DNA of 64,000 nt from an uncultured Caryophanales bacterium (lineage in GTDB: Bacteria > Bacillota_I > Bacilli_A > RFN20 > CAG-826). Every line of letters begins with the position of its first letter. The first letter of the stretch is position 1. The notes below the pieces were generated by a model. That model worked only from the letters and a program-made list of their open reading frames with translations. It searched no databases and was not told the DNA's origin. Positions 52,224-60,980 of the stretch are shown piece by piece. The position numbers were made by a program, and so were the translations under genes. The DNA is taken from contig CABQKC010000008.1 of the NCBI GenBank assembly GCA_902464635.1, positions 8,754 to 72,753 on the forward strand, written 5' to 3'.

Positions 52224-53588
52224 TTATTTAACAAACGGGATAACAAATATTCCATCTCCCTCGTCTAGAGTGATTTCGAATTTATTGGAATTAAGTTCAA
52301 CTACTTCTTTATTTTCGCCATGATAAACAAGGGCGTGTGTCGCACCATTGAAATCAAGACTAATGACATCTTTTTTAAGTTCGGAAGGGTCAGAGAAGTT
52401 AGAAATAATGAATCCATCCCTTCCTTCTTTGTTCTTAAAGGAGCCGATTAAAGTATTTTGAGAACAATTTATATTAGAAATAGCATCAATCTTTTCTAGT
52501 GATTGTTGGCACATTTCGATTTGTCTTGGAGTACCCGATACTTCGTTTCCTACAACAGGCATCGTACCAACCCAAGAGAAATCTAGATAAGCTTCGTCCA
52601 TGCTCATCAAATCTTTATTAACGTTTTTGACATGATTATATAAATCAGTTCTCTTTCCATCTTTTGTAATCATTGATGGAGATGAGGCTTCGCCAAATTC
52701 AAGCGGAGTCCAGTAGCAGAAATACTGAATAGACTTGGAGCCATATGCCAATTCAGTCATTACTTGATGACGTACTTCGGCTTCATTTGGAATTCTAGTA
52801 TTCTTATCAAAACTCATCGCTTGAACGAAGGTATACATATCAATCCCGGCTTCTTTACATTTGTTAGCCACTATCTCAAGATTCCATAAGACATCTTCGG
52901 TCAATGATTTATTGCCATAGATATCTTCAGTCATTGAATAATGGTCGTATGAAAGGAATTTTGGTTTTAGCTTTTGAATATAAAGATCAATATATTCGGC
53001 ATAGGAATCGGTTTGAGTTTGGCTAGTCAAGGCATATGTAGGGAATAAATTTACATAGAATTCCTTGCCAGGATAATCTTGTTCATATAATTCTTTTAAT
53101 TTTGCAAGGGAATCGAATCTAGAAGCCCCAGGTTCGTCAGTAACCAAAAATCCACGCAAAGCCTCAGCATCGTCATAGGATTTTGTAATGTTGTGTAAAT
53201 CTCCCTTTTCTAATTCAAGGAGATCAGGGTCTAAATCAATGTAATCCCTTGCCAAATATTCAATACCAGCATTTTTAGCATATTCCAATGCATTTTTAAT
53301 AGCAGTTCTATTGCCGATTTCATAAAGGGCATAGATAACATTAATCCCGCTTTCGGCAATTTCGTTATATCTTTCTTGGGTTATGAAATTTGGATTTCCC
53401 TTGTTATTCCAGTTTTCGGCTGGAGGAGCAACCCAGGCACCAACGCGAAGAACATTTTCAGCTTGTTTGGAAGCAAAATCTGGCTGTCCTGAAACAACAT
53501 CATATTTAATTTTATTGGCATCATTGCAAGACATAAGGCAGACCCCTCCAAAGGCTGTTAAAGAAATTAATTTGAGTATCCTTTTCAT
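52224..53588 (-). CDS. TIM-barrel lipoprotein, unassigned glycosidase-like (paralogue)
   Basis: 454 residues with lipobox (MKRILKLISLTAFGGVCLMSC). The barrel motifs run in the same order as in the 46457 protein: GINVIYALYE, AGIEYLARD, RGFLVTDEPGA (Glu152), YVNLFPTYA, LSYDHYS, FVQAMSF and SIQYFCYWTPLEFGE (Glu297 or Glu300 as second candidate). The DEP motif recalls the NEP acid/base motif of clan GH-A enzymes. A short beta domain ends the protein. The ATG overlaps the binding-protein stop by four bases. Function is inferred from fold pattern and locus. Confidence 0.75.
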   Translation of the reverse strand: MKRILKLISLTAFGGVCLMSCNDANKIKYDVVSGQPDFASKQAENVLRVGAWVAPPAENWNNKGNPNFITQERYNEIAESGINVIYALYEIGNRTAIKNALEYAKNAGIEYLARDYIDLDPDLLELEKGDLHNITKSYDDAEALRGFLVTDEPGASRFDSLAKLKELYEQDYPGKEFYVNLFPTYALTSQTQTDSYAEYIDLYIQKLKPKFLSYDHYSMTEDIYGNKSLTEDVLWNLEIVANKCKEAGIDMYTFVQAMSFDKNTRIPNEAEVRHQVMTELAYGSKSIQYFCYWTPLEFGEASSPSMITKDGKRTDLYNHVKNVNKDLMSMDEAYLDFSWVGTMPVVGNEVSGTPRQIEMCQQSLEKIDAISNINCSQNTLIGSFKNKEGRDGFIISNFSDPSELKKDVISLDFNGATHALVYHGENKEVVELNSNKFEITLDEGDGIFVIPFVK

Positions 53589-54961
53589 TTTCCAAAGTTC
53601 CCCGCTTCTTTTTGGAACTTGCTCCAGTTATTAGAAACAAAGTTATAGATTGTGTTATGAACTGTCTCAGCAGAATCACCTTCCTGGATCATCTTTGAAT
53701 AAGGTGCGCCATATCCTGGCCATGTATTAAGGCTATTTTGGTAATACATGATGGATTTAGAATTCATATAGACATTCTTTCCTTCTTCCCACATCAAGCA
53801 GCAATCTTTTGTGAAATCTGAGATACCTTCAATTGTTGAAGGTTTCTTTTCATATTTGAAAGGGCGGATGCCTCCAGCTGATTTTGTAAATATTTCTAGG
53901 GCACTTTCGGTGCAGGTATAGGCCAAGAATTTCTTAGCAGCTTCTTTATTGGCAGCTTTCCTTGGGATAACCATGAAGTCTCCAGAAGTGCAATATAGCA
54001 AGTCTTCTTTAGCTCCTTCTATTGTTGGGGTTTTCATTAGACGCATCTTGAAATTCGATGGCATGGATGACTTCATTTCGTTTTCAAGCCAAGCCCCATT
54101 AGACATCATGGCAGCCTCGCCTCTAACAAAAGACATTTGGGATTCCATGAATTTCTTCCCAGCTGCCCCAGGAATTGAATTCTTTGGGCTTCCGTCTTCT
54201 CCGCAGACTAATTTTTCAAATCCTTGGAGGGCTTTTAATCTTCCTTCCTGCTTATAGACTTCAGGAGATTCAAATTTCCAGAATTCATTCCATTTTTCCC
54301 TGCCCTCATATTGAGCCCACCACTGTAATGTTGTGAAATCCCAATATGATGCGACTGCACCGCTCCAAGAGAATGGGGCAACAGTACCAGCGCTATCGCT
54401 ATTAATCTTGTTACATAATGTTTCTAATTCAGCAAATGTAGTAGGGACACTCCATTTATATTGCTCAAACATTGAAGCGTTATAAACCAATCCGCAAGGG
54501 TTAACTGACCATGGAAGTGCATAATATTTTCCTTTAACTTCTCCAAAGTCTTGTAAACCTTCAACTATGGAGTCTTTAACTGTACGGCTCGTGCCTTCGA
54601 CAGTCGTGTTATATAAATCGTCTAGAGGTTCTAGATAACCATTGACAGTCCAAGGCTGCCAGTTTGTTTGAAGAACCATTGCGATATCAGGTAAATTAGT
54701 TCCGTTTTGTAATCTTGGCAAAATGTTGACAGTCATCTGGGCATCGCCATCAAGATCTAATTTAATTTTGTCATCAGGATGTTTTTCGTTATAGTCAGCT
54801 TCCCAATCAAGGAGGAATTGCCTTCCAAAGCCAGCTTCAACAAAAGCGATTTTTACAATTGAATACTCACCGTCTTGAGTATTAGGTTTGCCACCACAAG
54901 CAGTCAAAGCTAAAGTAGACAAACACATTAATGCAATGTTACGGATTTTTATTTGTTTCAT
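53585..54961 (-). CDS. ABC sugar importer solute-binding lipoprotein (operon B)
   Basis: 458 residues with signal and lipobox (MKQIKIRNIALMCLSTLALTAC). Family 1 binding protein: VEAGFGRQFLLDWEADYNEKHPDD near the start, LPDIAMVLQTNW, YYALPWSVNPCGLVYN, and FLAYTCTESALEIF near the end. AAGGAG precedes the ATG. It is the first gene of the unit that runs to 37479 and so should be its most expressed product. Confidence 0.92.
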   Translation of the reverse strand: MKQIKIRNIALMCLSTLALTACGGKPNTQDGEYSIVKIAFVEAGFGRQFLLDWEADYNEKHPDDKIKLDLDGDAQMTVNILPRLQNGTNLPDIAMVLQTNWQPWTVNGYLEPLDDLYNTTVEGTSRTVKDSIVEGLQDFGEVKGKYYALPWSVNPCGLVYNASMFEQYKWSVPTTFAELETLCNKINSDSAGTVAPFSWSGAVASYWDFTTLQWWAQYEGREKWNEFWKFESPEVYKQEGRLKALQGFEKLVCGEDGSPKNSIPGAAGKKFMESQMSFVRGEAAMMSNGAWLENEMKSSMPSNFKMRLMKTPTIEGAKEDLLYCTSGDFMVIPRKAANKEAAKKFLAYTCTESALEIFTKSAGGIRPFKYEKKPSTIEGISDFTKDCCLMWEEGKNVYMNSKSIMYYQNSLNTWPGYGAPYSKMIQEGDSAETVHNTIYNFVSNNWSKFQKEAGNFGK

Positions 54962-55004
54962 ATTTTTCTCCTTAAATGAGCAAATATTGTTTCCCTATAT
55001 TTCT

Positions 55005-55033
55005 ATTGTAAGGGCTTCCAAAAATAATTTAAA
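55005..55033 (-). promoter_or_regulatory. Candidate promoter of glycan operon B
   Basis: On the minus strand TTTAAA, a 17-base spacer and TACAAT. The predicted start leaves a leader of about 37 bases to the binding-protein ATG. The operator-like motif at 55041 lies just upstream of the -35. Confidence 0.5.
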
Positions 55034-55040
55034 GTATTTT

Positions 55041-55055
55041 TTTAACCCGTTTAAA
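55041..55055. promoter_or_regulatory. Operator-like motif copy 1 (TAACCYGTT core)
   Basis: TTTAACCCGTTTAAA, a near-palindrome. A second copy, TATAACCTGTTAAAA, is at 55098-55112, and a weaker one, TTTAAGCCGTTTTT, at 57133-57146 before the GH78-like gene. The zinc-less ROK regulator of this locus is a candidate binder. Confidence 0.4.
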
Positions 55056-55067
55056 TAAATACTAAAA

Positions 55068-55085
55068 ATAAAGGAATTTGTTTGA
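55068..55085 (-). repeat. 18-bp repeat, copy at operon B
   Basis: TCAAACAAATTCCTTTAT reads on the minus strand here and on the plus strand at 57160-57177. Both copies lie in the upstream regions of operon B and of the GH78-like gene, about 2.1 kb apart. Confidence 0.6.
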
Positions 55086-55097
55086 CGTTTATATTTA

Positions 55098-55112
55098 TAT
55101 AACCTGTTAAAA
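55098..55112. promoter_or_regulatory. Operator-like motif copy 2
   Basis: TATAACCTGTTAAAA, sharing the TAACCYGTTWAA core with copy 1, 57 bases further upstream of operon B. An inverted repeat GTTTAAA-N6-TTTAAAC follows at 55119-55138. Confidence 0.38.
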
Positions 55113-55118
55113 AGTAGC

Positions 55119-55138
55119 GTTTAAAAATTAATTTAAAC
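55119..55138. repeat. Inverted repeat in the operon B upstream region
   Basis: Seven-base arms GTTTAAA and TTTAAAC around AATTAA, between the GH78-like gene end and operon B. Possible regulator site. Confidence 0.35.
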
Positions 55139-55192
55139 CACCTAAAAGCACCCTAAAATCAGAACAAATCAAAATATTAACACTTAAAAAAC

Positions 55193-57100
55193 TTATTTTA
55201 ATAAACCGAGTCTATTGAAATAACATATAGGCTGACTAGCCCAGCCATGGCATAAACTGCCTGCGTTGTTAAAATCTTTATAACCTAGTTCGGTCTCATA
55301 GAAAGTAGTCGCGCCTTCTTCTAGCATTTTGCCATATACTCTTTTGATGTCGTCTAAAACAAAAGACGAATACAAACTATCTACTTCTAGCAAGGCATCA
55401 TATAAAAGAGGCTTTGACGATAAAGTTGATTTTATAAAACTCGTATTTGGATTTGTTAATTCTTTGGCTAGGTTAATTGCTTCCTCTTTTGTTGCATAAC
55501 TAACCAATATAGCCAAGGCATTACCATATTGAGAACATCTAGAATCATCCTTGCTCATCTTAAAAAATCCTTCTTGAAGGAACTCTTTCCTTGCAGCTTC
55601 CTTGTTTTCTAGATAAATCGAAGAATAGTCATTATTTATCCCTAAGGCGTGTTCTATTCTTTCAAAACTCCTTAAAGCTTTCACAAACAATCCATTGATG
55701 ATTAAATCAGCAACCCTATATTGCTTTTGCATCAAGCCACCTTCTAAACCATCTTGCCATTCATAGAAATTCCATGTTCCAGGGTGGTCGAATGTATATA
55801 TCAATCCCTTCTCATATTGTTTAAAGAAAGTATTCATCAAATCCTTTAGTTTAGGATAGATTCTCTTTAATGTTTCTTTATCTTTTGTATTTTGGTAATA
55901 AAGATCTACTGCAAAAAAATAATAAAGGGAGAATGAAGGAATAGTTAAATATGATTTGCTAGGAGAACATATCGAAAGAAGATGATCTTCCCTATAATCT
56001 TGGCTAATCAGAATTAACGATGACTTAAGTTGTTCTACATTGGTAAAGCAAACAAATCCAGCGACCGCTTGATTTAATGAATCCATCGCATATAAGCACT
56101 GCTCTCTCCATGGACAATCTTCATAATGTTCGTGATAACAACATTCCAAAGTATAAACACATGTGTCATATATTTTTTTAACTAATGGGTCATCTATTTT
56201 GTATTCTTTCTTGATGAATGGGTATTTGACTTCCCTAATCCCAAAATAAGATATTTCGATATCATCTTCTGCGAATACTTCTAGGTAACGTAATCCTAAA
56301 CGCTTGAAAAGACCTAGGAATTTGTTCTCTCCTTCTTTAGCAATATATTCAAAAGAGAAATCCCTGCCTTCAATTTGATAGACGATAGATTCGCTTTCTT
56401 TATGTTCGGCATACGCAATCAATATCTTTTGCTTTATATTCGAAACAAAATCCAAATCAAGATAACCCACTACCTCTTTATTGAAGTCTATCAAATAATG
56501 ACCCTTGCCTAATCTAGTTGCAGAGCATTGAAGCCTTTTCTTTAACTCGATTTTCTTATTTAACCTAAATTCTATATCCGAATTAGATTTAACTACATAA
56601 GACTTATGGAATTCATTTTCTTTACCATTTGCATCAAAACAATACGAATAGCCTAATTGAGGAGTGATTCTCTTTTTTAAATGGGGAATATAGTTTGGAT
56701 GCTTGCAAGACAATATGGATTCATCGCTTTTTAAGATGATCTTGGAATCATTAGAGGCAATTACAAACTTTAATTTTGAATCGCCTTTGCAATAGGAAGA
56801 GAAATCGTTTGAACCAAAATAATACATCTCGATTCTTATATCGTTATGGCCTTTATTCAATTTGATGGGCTTTTTGTCTCCGATTAAATGATTTGGATAA
56901 GAGGGAGATATCCCAAAATAAACTAATTCGCCATTTAAATAGATAACGGCGTCGCTATCTCCTGCTATAAGAAGTTCGGCATCCTCAATTTCTGAATCAA
57001 AACTAGCTTTGTAGAGATAATATTCATCTTCTTTAGGAGAAGAAGTCTCACAAATCCAATCAGCTTTTTCTAATAACCCAAGTCTTTCATTATCGTTCAT
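55193..57100 (-). CDS. GH78-like alpha-L-rhamnosidase family protein
   Basis: 635 residues, cytoplasmic. An N-terminal beta domain (about 20-120) is of the carbohydrate-binding type seen in rhamnosidases. A second beta domain follows, then an (alpha/alpha)6 barrel from about 300 with YEDCPWREQCLYAMDS (327-342), the signature of the family where GH78 reads DCP-x-R-E. It is shorter than most GH78 enzymes (800-1000 residues). Sugar specificity in this branch varies, so rhamnose is not certain. AGGATTAATT precedes the ATG. It has its own upstream region with repeats shared with operon B. Confidence 0.78.
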   Translation of the reverse strand: MNDNERLGLLEKADWICETSSPKEDEYYLYKASFDSEIEDAELLIAGDSDAVIYLNGELVYFGISPSYPNHLIGDKKPIKLNKGHNDIRIEMYYFGSNDFSSYCKGDSKLKFVIASNDSKIILKSDESILSCKHPNYIPHLKKRITPQLGYSYCFDANGKENEFHKSYVVKSNSDIEFRLNKKIELKKRLQCSATRLGKGHYLIDFNKEVVGYLDLDFVSNIKQKILIAYAEHKESESIVYQIEGRDFSFEYIAKEGENKFLGLFKRLGLRYLEVFAEDDIEISYFGIREVKYPFIKKEYKIDDPLVKKIYDTCVYTLECCYHEHYEDCPWREQCLYAMDSLNQAVAGFVCFTNVEQLKSSLILISQDYREDHLLSICSPSKSYLTIPSFSLYYFFAVDLYYQNTKDKETLKRIYPKLKDLMNTFFKQYEKGLIYTFDHPGTWNFYEWQDGLEGGLMQKQYRVADLIINGLFVKALRSFERIEHALGINNDYSSIYLENKEAARKEFLQEGFFKMSKDDSRCSQYGNALAILVSYATKEEAINLAKELTNPNTSFIKSTLSSKPLLYDALLEVDSLYSSFVLDDIKRVYGKMLEEGATTFYETELGYKDFNNAGSLCHGWASQPICYFNRLGLLK

Positions 57101-57159
57101 AATTAATCCTATTCGGAAATAGTAAAAATCAATTTAAGCCGTTTTTCAAATCAAATAAA

Positions 57160-57177
57160 TCAAACAAATTCCTTTAT
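57160..57177 (+). repeat. 18-bp repeat, copy at the GH78-like gene
   Basis: TCAAACAAATTCCTTTAT, identical to the minus-strand copy at 55068-55085. Its right end overlaps the palindrome that starts at 57173. Confidence 0.6.
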
Positions 57178-57190
57178 GATTAATCATAAA
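57173..57190. repeat. 18-bp perfect palindrome upstream of the GH78-like gene
   Basis: TTTATGATTAATCATAAA is fully self-complementary and lies about 75 bases upstream of the gene start, a typical regulator-site position. The remaining 57191-57303 shows nothing further that I can name. Confidence 0.45.
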
Positions 57191-57303
57191 AAGAAATTGA
57201 ATTATTACTATGTTGATTGATTTTCAAAACGATGGATAAGTTATGTATCCTTTATCTAAATCGATACATGTCCTTAACGGATTTGTCTTTTTAAGAAAAA
57301 GAA

Positions 57304-57341
57304 AAGCCTAGATGCATCTAGATTAGACACGTTCTAGGCTT
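57304..57341 (-). terminator. Intrinsic terminator after pckA
   Basis: AAGCCTAGA and TCTAGGCTT form a 9-bp stem (57304-57312 with 57333-57341). On the minus strand it is followed by a TTCTTTTTC run. It lies 16 bases past the pckA stop. The loop contains the palindrome TAGATGCATCTA. Confidence 0.85.
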
Positions 57342-57356
57342 AAGAAGTTAAATTAA

Positions 57357-58967
57357 TTACTTAGTGGTTTTTGGGCCAGCAGCAACAAGAGCTTTGCCAG
57401 CTTCATTAGATTCATATTTGACGAAATTCTTTTGGAATCTAGAAGCAAGGTCTAAGGCCTTATTTTCCCAAACGGTTGGATCAGCATAAGTATCACGAGG
57501 ATCTAATATTGCTGGATCAACTCCTGGAAGGGCGGTTGGTACTTCAAAATCAAAATAAGGAATCTTCTTGGTTGGGGCAGTTAAGATAGCTCCAGAAAGG
57601 ATGGCATCGATAATTCCTCGGGTATCCTTGATGGAAATACGCTTACCAGTTCCATTCCAACCAGTGTTGACTAAGTAGGCTTTAGCACCACTCATCTTCA
57701 TCTTCTTGACTAATTCTTGGGCATACTTAGTCGGATGTAATTCAAGGAAGGCTTGTCCAAAGCAAGCAGAGAAGGTTGGGGTTGGCTCGGTGATTCCTCT
57801 TTCAGTACCTGCTAACTTGGCAGTGAAGCCAGAAAGGAAATAATATTGGGTTTGTTCTGGGGTAAGGATAGAAACTGGAGGCAATACACCGAAAGCATCA
57901 GCAGAAAGGAATATTACATTCTTAGCAGCTGGTCCATGGGAGATTGGCTTAACGATGTTCTTGATGTGATAGATTGGATAAGAAACACGGGTATTTTCAG
58001 TGACGCTCTTATCGGCAAAATCAATCTTTCCGTTTTCATCAAGTGTAACGTTTTCTAATAGGGCATCTCTAGTGATGGCGTTATAGATATCTGGTTCGCT
58101 TTCTTTATCAAGGTTAATGACTTTAGCATAGCAGCCACCTTCGAAATTGAAGACGCCATTATCATCCCATCCATGTTCATCATCACCAATTAATAGACGC
58201 TTTGGATCGGTGGAAAGGGTGGTTTTGCCAGTTCCGGAAAGTCCAAAGAAAATAGCGGTATTCTCGCCATTCTTATCGGTATTGGCGGAACAGTGCATTG
58301 AAGCAATACCCTTTAATGGGAGGTAATAGTTCATCATGGAGAACATACCTTTCTTCATTTCTCCACCATACCAAGTATTCAATATGACTTGTTCACGGCT
58401 AGTGATATTAAAGGCAACACAGGTATCGGAACGTAGTCCAAGTTCTTCATAGTTGCTAACTTTGGCTTTAGAAGCATTATAGACAACAAAGTCTGGCTTG
58501 AAATTCTTTAATTCTTCCTCAGTTGGACGGATGAACATGTTGCGGATAAAGTGAGCTTGCCAGGCAACTTCTACAATGAAACGGACTGCCATACGGGTAT
58601 CTTTATTAGCACCGCAGAATGCATCGACTACAAATAAACGCTTGTTAGATAATTCTTTGATGGCAAGTTCCTTGACAGCCTTCCAAGTTTCTTCGCTCAT
58701 TGGATGATTATCATTTGGATATTCTTTGGAATTCCACCATACGGTGTCCTTGGAATTATCATCGACGACTATATATTTGTCCTTTGGGGAACGTCCGGTG
58801 AAAACACCAGTCATTACGTTAACGGCACCTAATTCGCTAACTTGACCCTTTTCATAACCGGTAAGAGTTGGCTTTGTTTCTTCTTCGAAAAGGAATTCGT
58901 AAGATGGATTGTAGATAATCTCGCTGGCTCCTTTAATGCCATAAGTTTCTAAATCAAGGTTTTTCAT
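57357..58967 (-). CDS. pckA: Phosphoenolpyruvate carboxykinase (ATP)
   Basis: 536 residues, the normal family length. Substrate Arg region FTGRSPKDKY, kinase-1a P-loop GLSGTGKTTLSTDP (about 242-255), metal-binding LIGDDEHGW and the C-terminal ATP-binding block TGWNGTGKRISI are all intact. It interconverts oxaloacetate and PEP with ATP; in fermentative gut bacteria it often runs toward oxaloacetate, fixing CO2. It follows birA by 35 bases, and is the last gene before a strong terminator. Its AAAGGA site lies unusually far (about 21 bases) from the ATG, with a small inverted repeat between. Confidence 0.97.
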   Translation of the reverse strand: MKNLDLETYGIKGASEIIYNPSYEFLFEEETKPTLTGYEKGQVSELGAVNVMTGVFTGRSPKDKYIVVDDNSKDTVWWNSKEYPNDNHPMSEETWKAVKELAIKELSNKRLFVVDAFCGANKDTRMAVRFIVEVAWQAHFIRNMFIRPTEEELKNFKPDFVVYNASKAKVSNYEELGLRSDTCVAFNITSREQVILNTWYGGEMKKGMFSMMNYYLPLKGIASMHCSANTDKNGENTAIFFGLSGTGKTTLSTDPKRLLIGDDEHGWDDNGVFNFEGGCYAKVINLDKESEPDIYNAITRDALLENVTLDENGKIDFADKSVTENTRVSYPIYHIKNIVKPISHGPAAKNVIFLSADAFGVLPPVSILTPEQTQYYFLSGFTAKLAGTERGITEPTPTFSACFGQAFLELHPTKYAQELVKKMKMSGAKAYLVNTGWNGTGKRISIKDTRGIIDAILSGAILTAPTKKIPYFDFEVPTALPGVDPAILDPRDTYADPTVWENKALDLASRFQKNFVKYESNEAGKALVAAGPKTTK

Positions 58968-59002
58968 GGTTTTTTCTTGTTAAACAAGTCCTTTCTTTTG
59001 AT

Positions 59003-59734
59003 TTATATTGCCCTGGTAAGGTTAGTGACTACATTAGCCTCACCAGAAGTAACCGTAATTAATTTTCCTTCCTCATCCTTGCCAAGCAAGGCACCCGTGG
59101 AGTTAATTCCAAGACAATGAAGGAATTTATTCTCGCCATAATAATTCAAATGGATATCCTTATCTTTTAAATAATCATGGGCAGCAATAATCTTGCTAAA
59201 TGAATATGGGTTTTTTTCTTCGCTTTCTAATAATTTATCAAGATTAGACAAGAATGAGAATAATATTGCTTTCTTATCAAATTCTTTCTTGGCTTCTAGA
59301 TAAATCGAAGTGGCATTCAATCCTTCTTCAAAAGATGAATTATTTAGATTTAATCCAATCCCGACAACTATGCATTCTAGAGAAGAAGAATATATGCCTT
59401 CAGCTAATATCCCACATACTTTCTTATCGTTTATATAGATATCATTAGGCCATTTTATTAATGGAGATAATCCTAAATCCAATAAGGTTAATTCCATCGC
59501 TGCTCCAGAAAGCAAGGAGATGGAATCTAGTAATGAGGAATATTTTTTTCCTTTTAGCAAGAATGAGAATAGAAGAGATTTCCCATCATCGACCCAATGA
59601 CGTCCTAGGCGTCCCCTACCACTAGTCTGGGTGATAGAAGTAACAACGCTACCATCATCAAGAGAAGCGTAATTATTCTTGATGTAGGTAGAAGTTGAAT
59701 CTAGCGAATTGAATTCGATGATAGTGTGCTTCAT
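59003..59734 (-). CDS. birA: Biotin protein ligase, monofunctional
   Basis: 243 residues. The biotin-binding loop is TSGRGRLGRHW, with IKWPNDIYINDKKVCGILAEG and a short C-terminal SH3-like part (GALLGKDEEGKLITVTSGE). The N-terminal DNA-binding domain of E. coli BirA is missing, so it is an enzyme only and not a repressor. It would attach biotin to Lys92 of the carrier encoded two genes upstream. It follows oadB by 4 bases. Confidence 0.94.
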   Translation of the reverse strand: MKHTIIEFNSLDSTSTYIKNNYASLDDGSVVTSITQTSGRGRLGRHWVDDGKSLLFSFLLKGKKYSSLLDSISLLSGAAMELTLLDLGLSPLIKWPNDIYINDKKVCGILAEGIYSSSLECIVVGIGLNLNNSSFEEGLNATSIYLEAKKEFDKKAILFSFLSNLDKLLESEEKNPYSFSKIIAAHDYLKDKDIHLNYYGENKFLHCLGINSTGALLGKDEEGKLITVTSGEANVVTNLTRAI

Positions 59735-59738
59735 TTTC

Positions 59739-60977
59739 TTATCCTAAAAGCATTATCAATAGACCAGCAGCAACTGCAGATCCGATAACGCCAGCAACAT
59801 TTGGTCCCATAGCGTGCATTAATAAGAAGTTGGAAGGATCTTCCCTAACACCTTCTTTTTGGACAACACGGGCTGCCATTGGAACGGCAGATACACCAGC
59901 AGCACCAATCATTGGATTGATCTTGCCTTTTGTTATCCAGCACATCAATTTACCAATCAATACGCCACCAGCTGTAGCCAATATAAAGGCACAAATTCCA
60001 AGGGCGAATATCAATAAGGTCTTTGGATTTAAGAATGTAGCAGCATTTGCAGTCGCACCGACGCTTAATCCAAGAAGGATAGTAACTATATATAAAAGAG
60101 CATTTGAAGCATTTTCGACTAGCTTTGGAACAACTCCACTTTCTTTAATTAAGTTACCAAACATCAAGCAACCAATAAGTGGGGCACAGCTAGGAACAAT
60201 CAAAGTAACTAGAATAGTAACGATGATTGGGAATAATATCTTCTTTGTCTTTGATACAGGTTTTGGCATTTCCATATGGATTTGTCTTTCCTTTTTAGTA
60301 GTCAATAGACGTATTACAGGGGGCTGGATAAATGGAACTAAGGCCATATATGAATATGCAGCAATTGCAATAGAAGATAGTAATTCAGGCGATAAACGCT
60401 TTGTAGTTAAGATGGCTGTAGGTCCATCGGCACCACCGATAATACCAATCGAGCCACATTGGGCTGGGGTAAATCCACATGCATATCCAAGAAGGAATGT
60501 AGCAAATATACCAATCTGGGCAGCAGCACCTAGAATCATGGTCTTTGGATTAGAAATAAGAGGCCCGAAGTCAGTTGTGGCACCAATCCCTAGGAATATT
60601 AAACATGGATATATTTCATATTTAATGCCTAGGTAAAGAGTACCTAATAGACCTTCATAACCTTCAATAGGTCGTATGGTTTCCCCATTTGGATAGATTA
60701 AACCAAGCAAACCCTTGTAATGTTCTACCGTTTCTTCTCCATAAATTGGATCCATAACTCCGGATAGAGGCAAGTTAGCCAAAAGCATACCTACACCCAT
60801 AGGAATCAATAAATAAGGTTCAGCCTTGCGAAATATGGCAAGGTAAAGGAGCAATACGGCGATTAGAATCATGATTAGATTTTTCCAACCACCATCAACA
60901 AAGAATTGAGCGACACCGGTCGAATCCCAGAATCCTTTGAAGAACCCTCCTAAATCATTATAAGTAGAAAGCAACAT
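59739..60977 (-). CDS. oadB: Sodium-pumping oxaloacetate decarboxylase, beta subunit
   Basis: 412 residues with about ten membrane helices. The conserved GSIGIIGGADGPTAI block and a late GAAGVSAVPMAARVVQ block identify the decarboxylase beta subunit, which couples carboxybiotin decarboxylation to sodium export. Same family as the methylmalonyl-CoA and glutaconyl-CoA subunits; the OadA next door points to oxaloacetate. Gap of 3 bases to the carrier gene. Confidence 0.95.
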   Translation of the reverse strand: MLLSTYNDLGGFFKGFWDSTGVAQFFVDGGWKNLIMILIAVLLLYLAIFRKAEPYLLIPMGVGMLLANLPLSGVMDPIYGEETVEHYKGLLGLIYPNGETIRPIEGYEGLLGTLYLGIKYEIYPCLIFLGIGATTDFGPLISNPKTMILGAAAQIGIFATFLLGYACGFTPAQCGSIGIIGGADGPTAILTTKRLSPELLSSIAIAAYSYMALVPFIQPPVIRLLTTKKERQIHMEMPKPVSKTKKILFPIIVTILVTLIVPSCAPLIGCLMFGNLIKESGVVPKLVENASNALLYIVTILLGLSVGATANAATFLNPKTLLIFALGICAFILATAGGVLIGKLMCWITKGKINPMIGAAGVSAVPMAARVVQKEGVREDPSNFLLMHAMGPNVAGVIGSAVAAGLLIMLLG

Positions 60978-60980
60978 AAA

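Noticed and set aside
59830..60636. Plus-strand open frame of 268 codons
   Set aside because: It lies wholly opposite oadB and mirrors its membrane-helix codons; no ribosome site and no family pattern.
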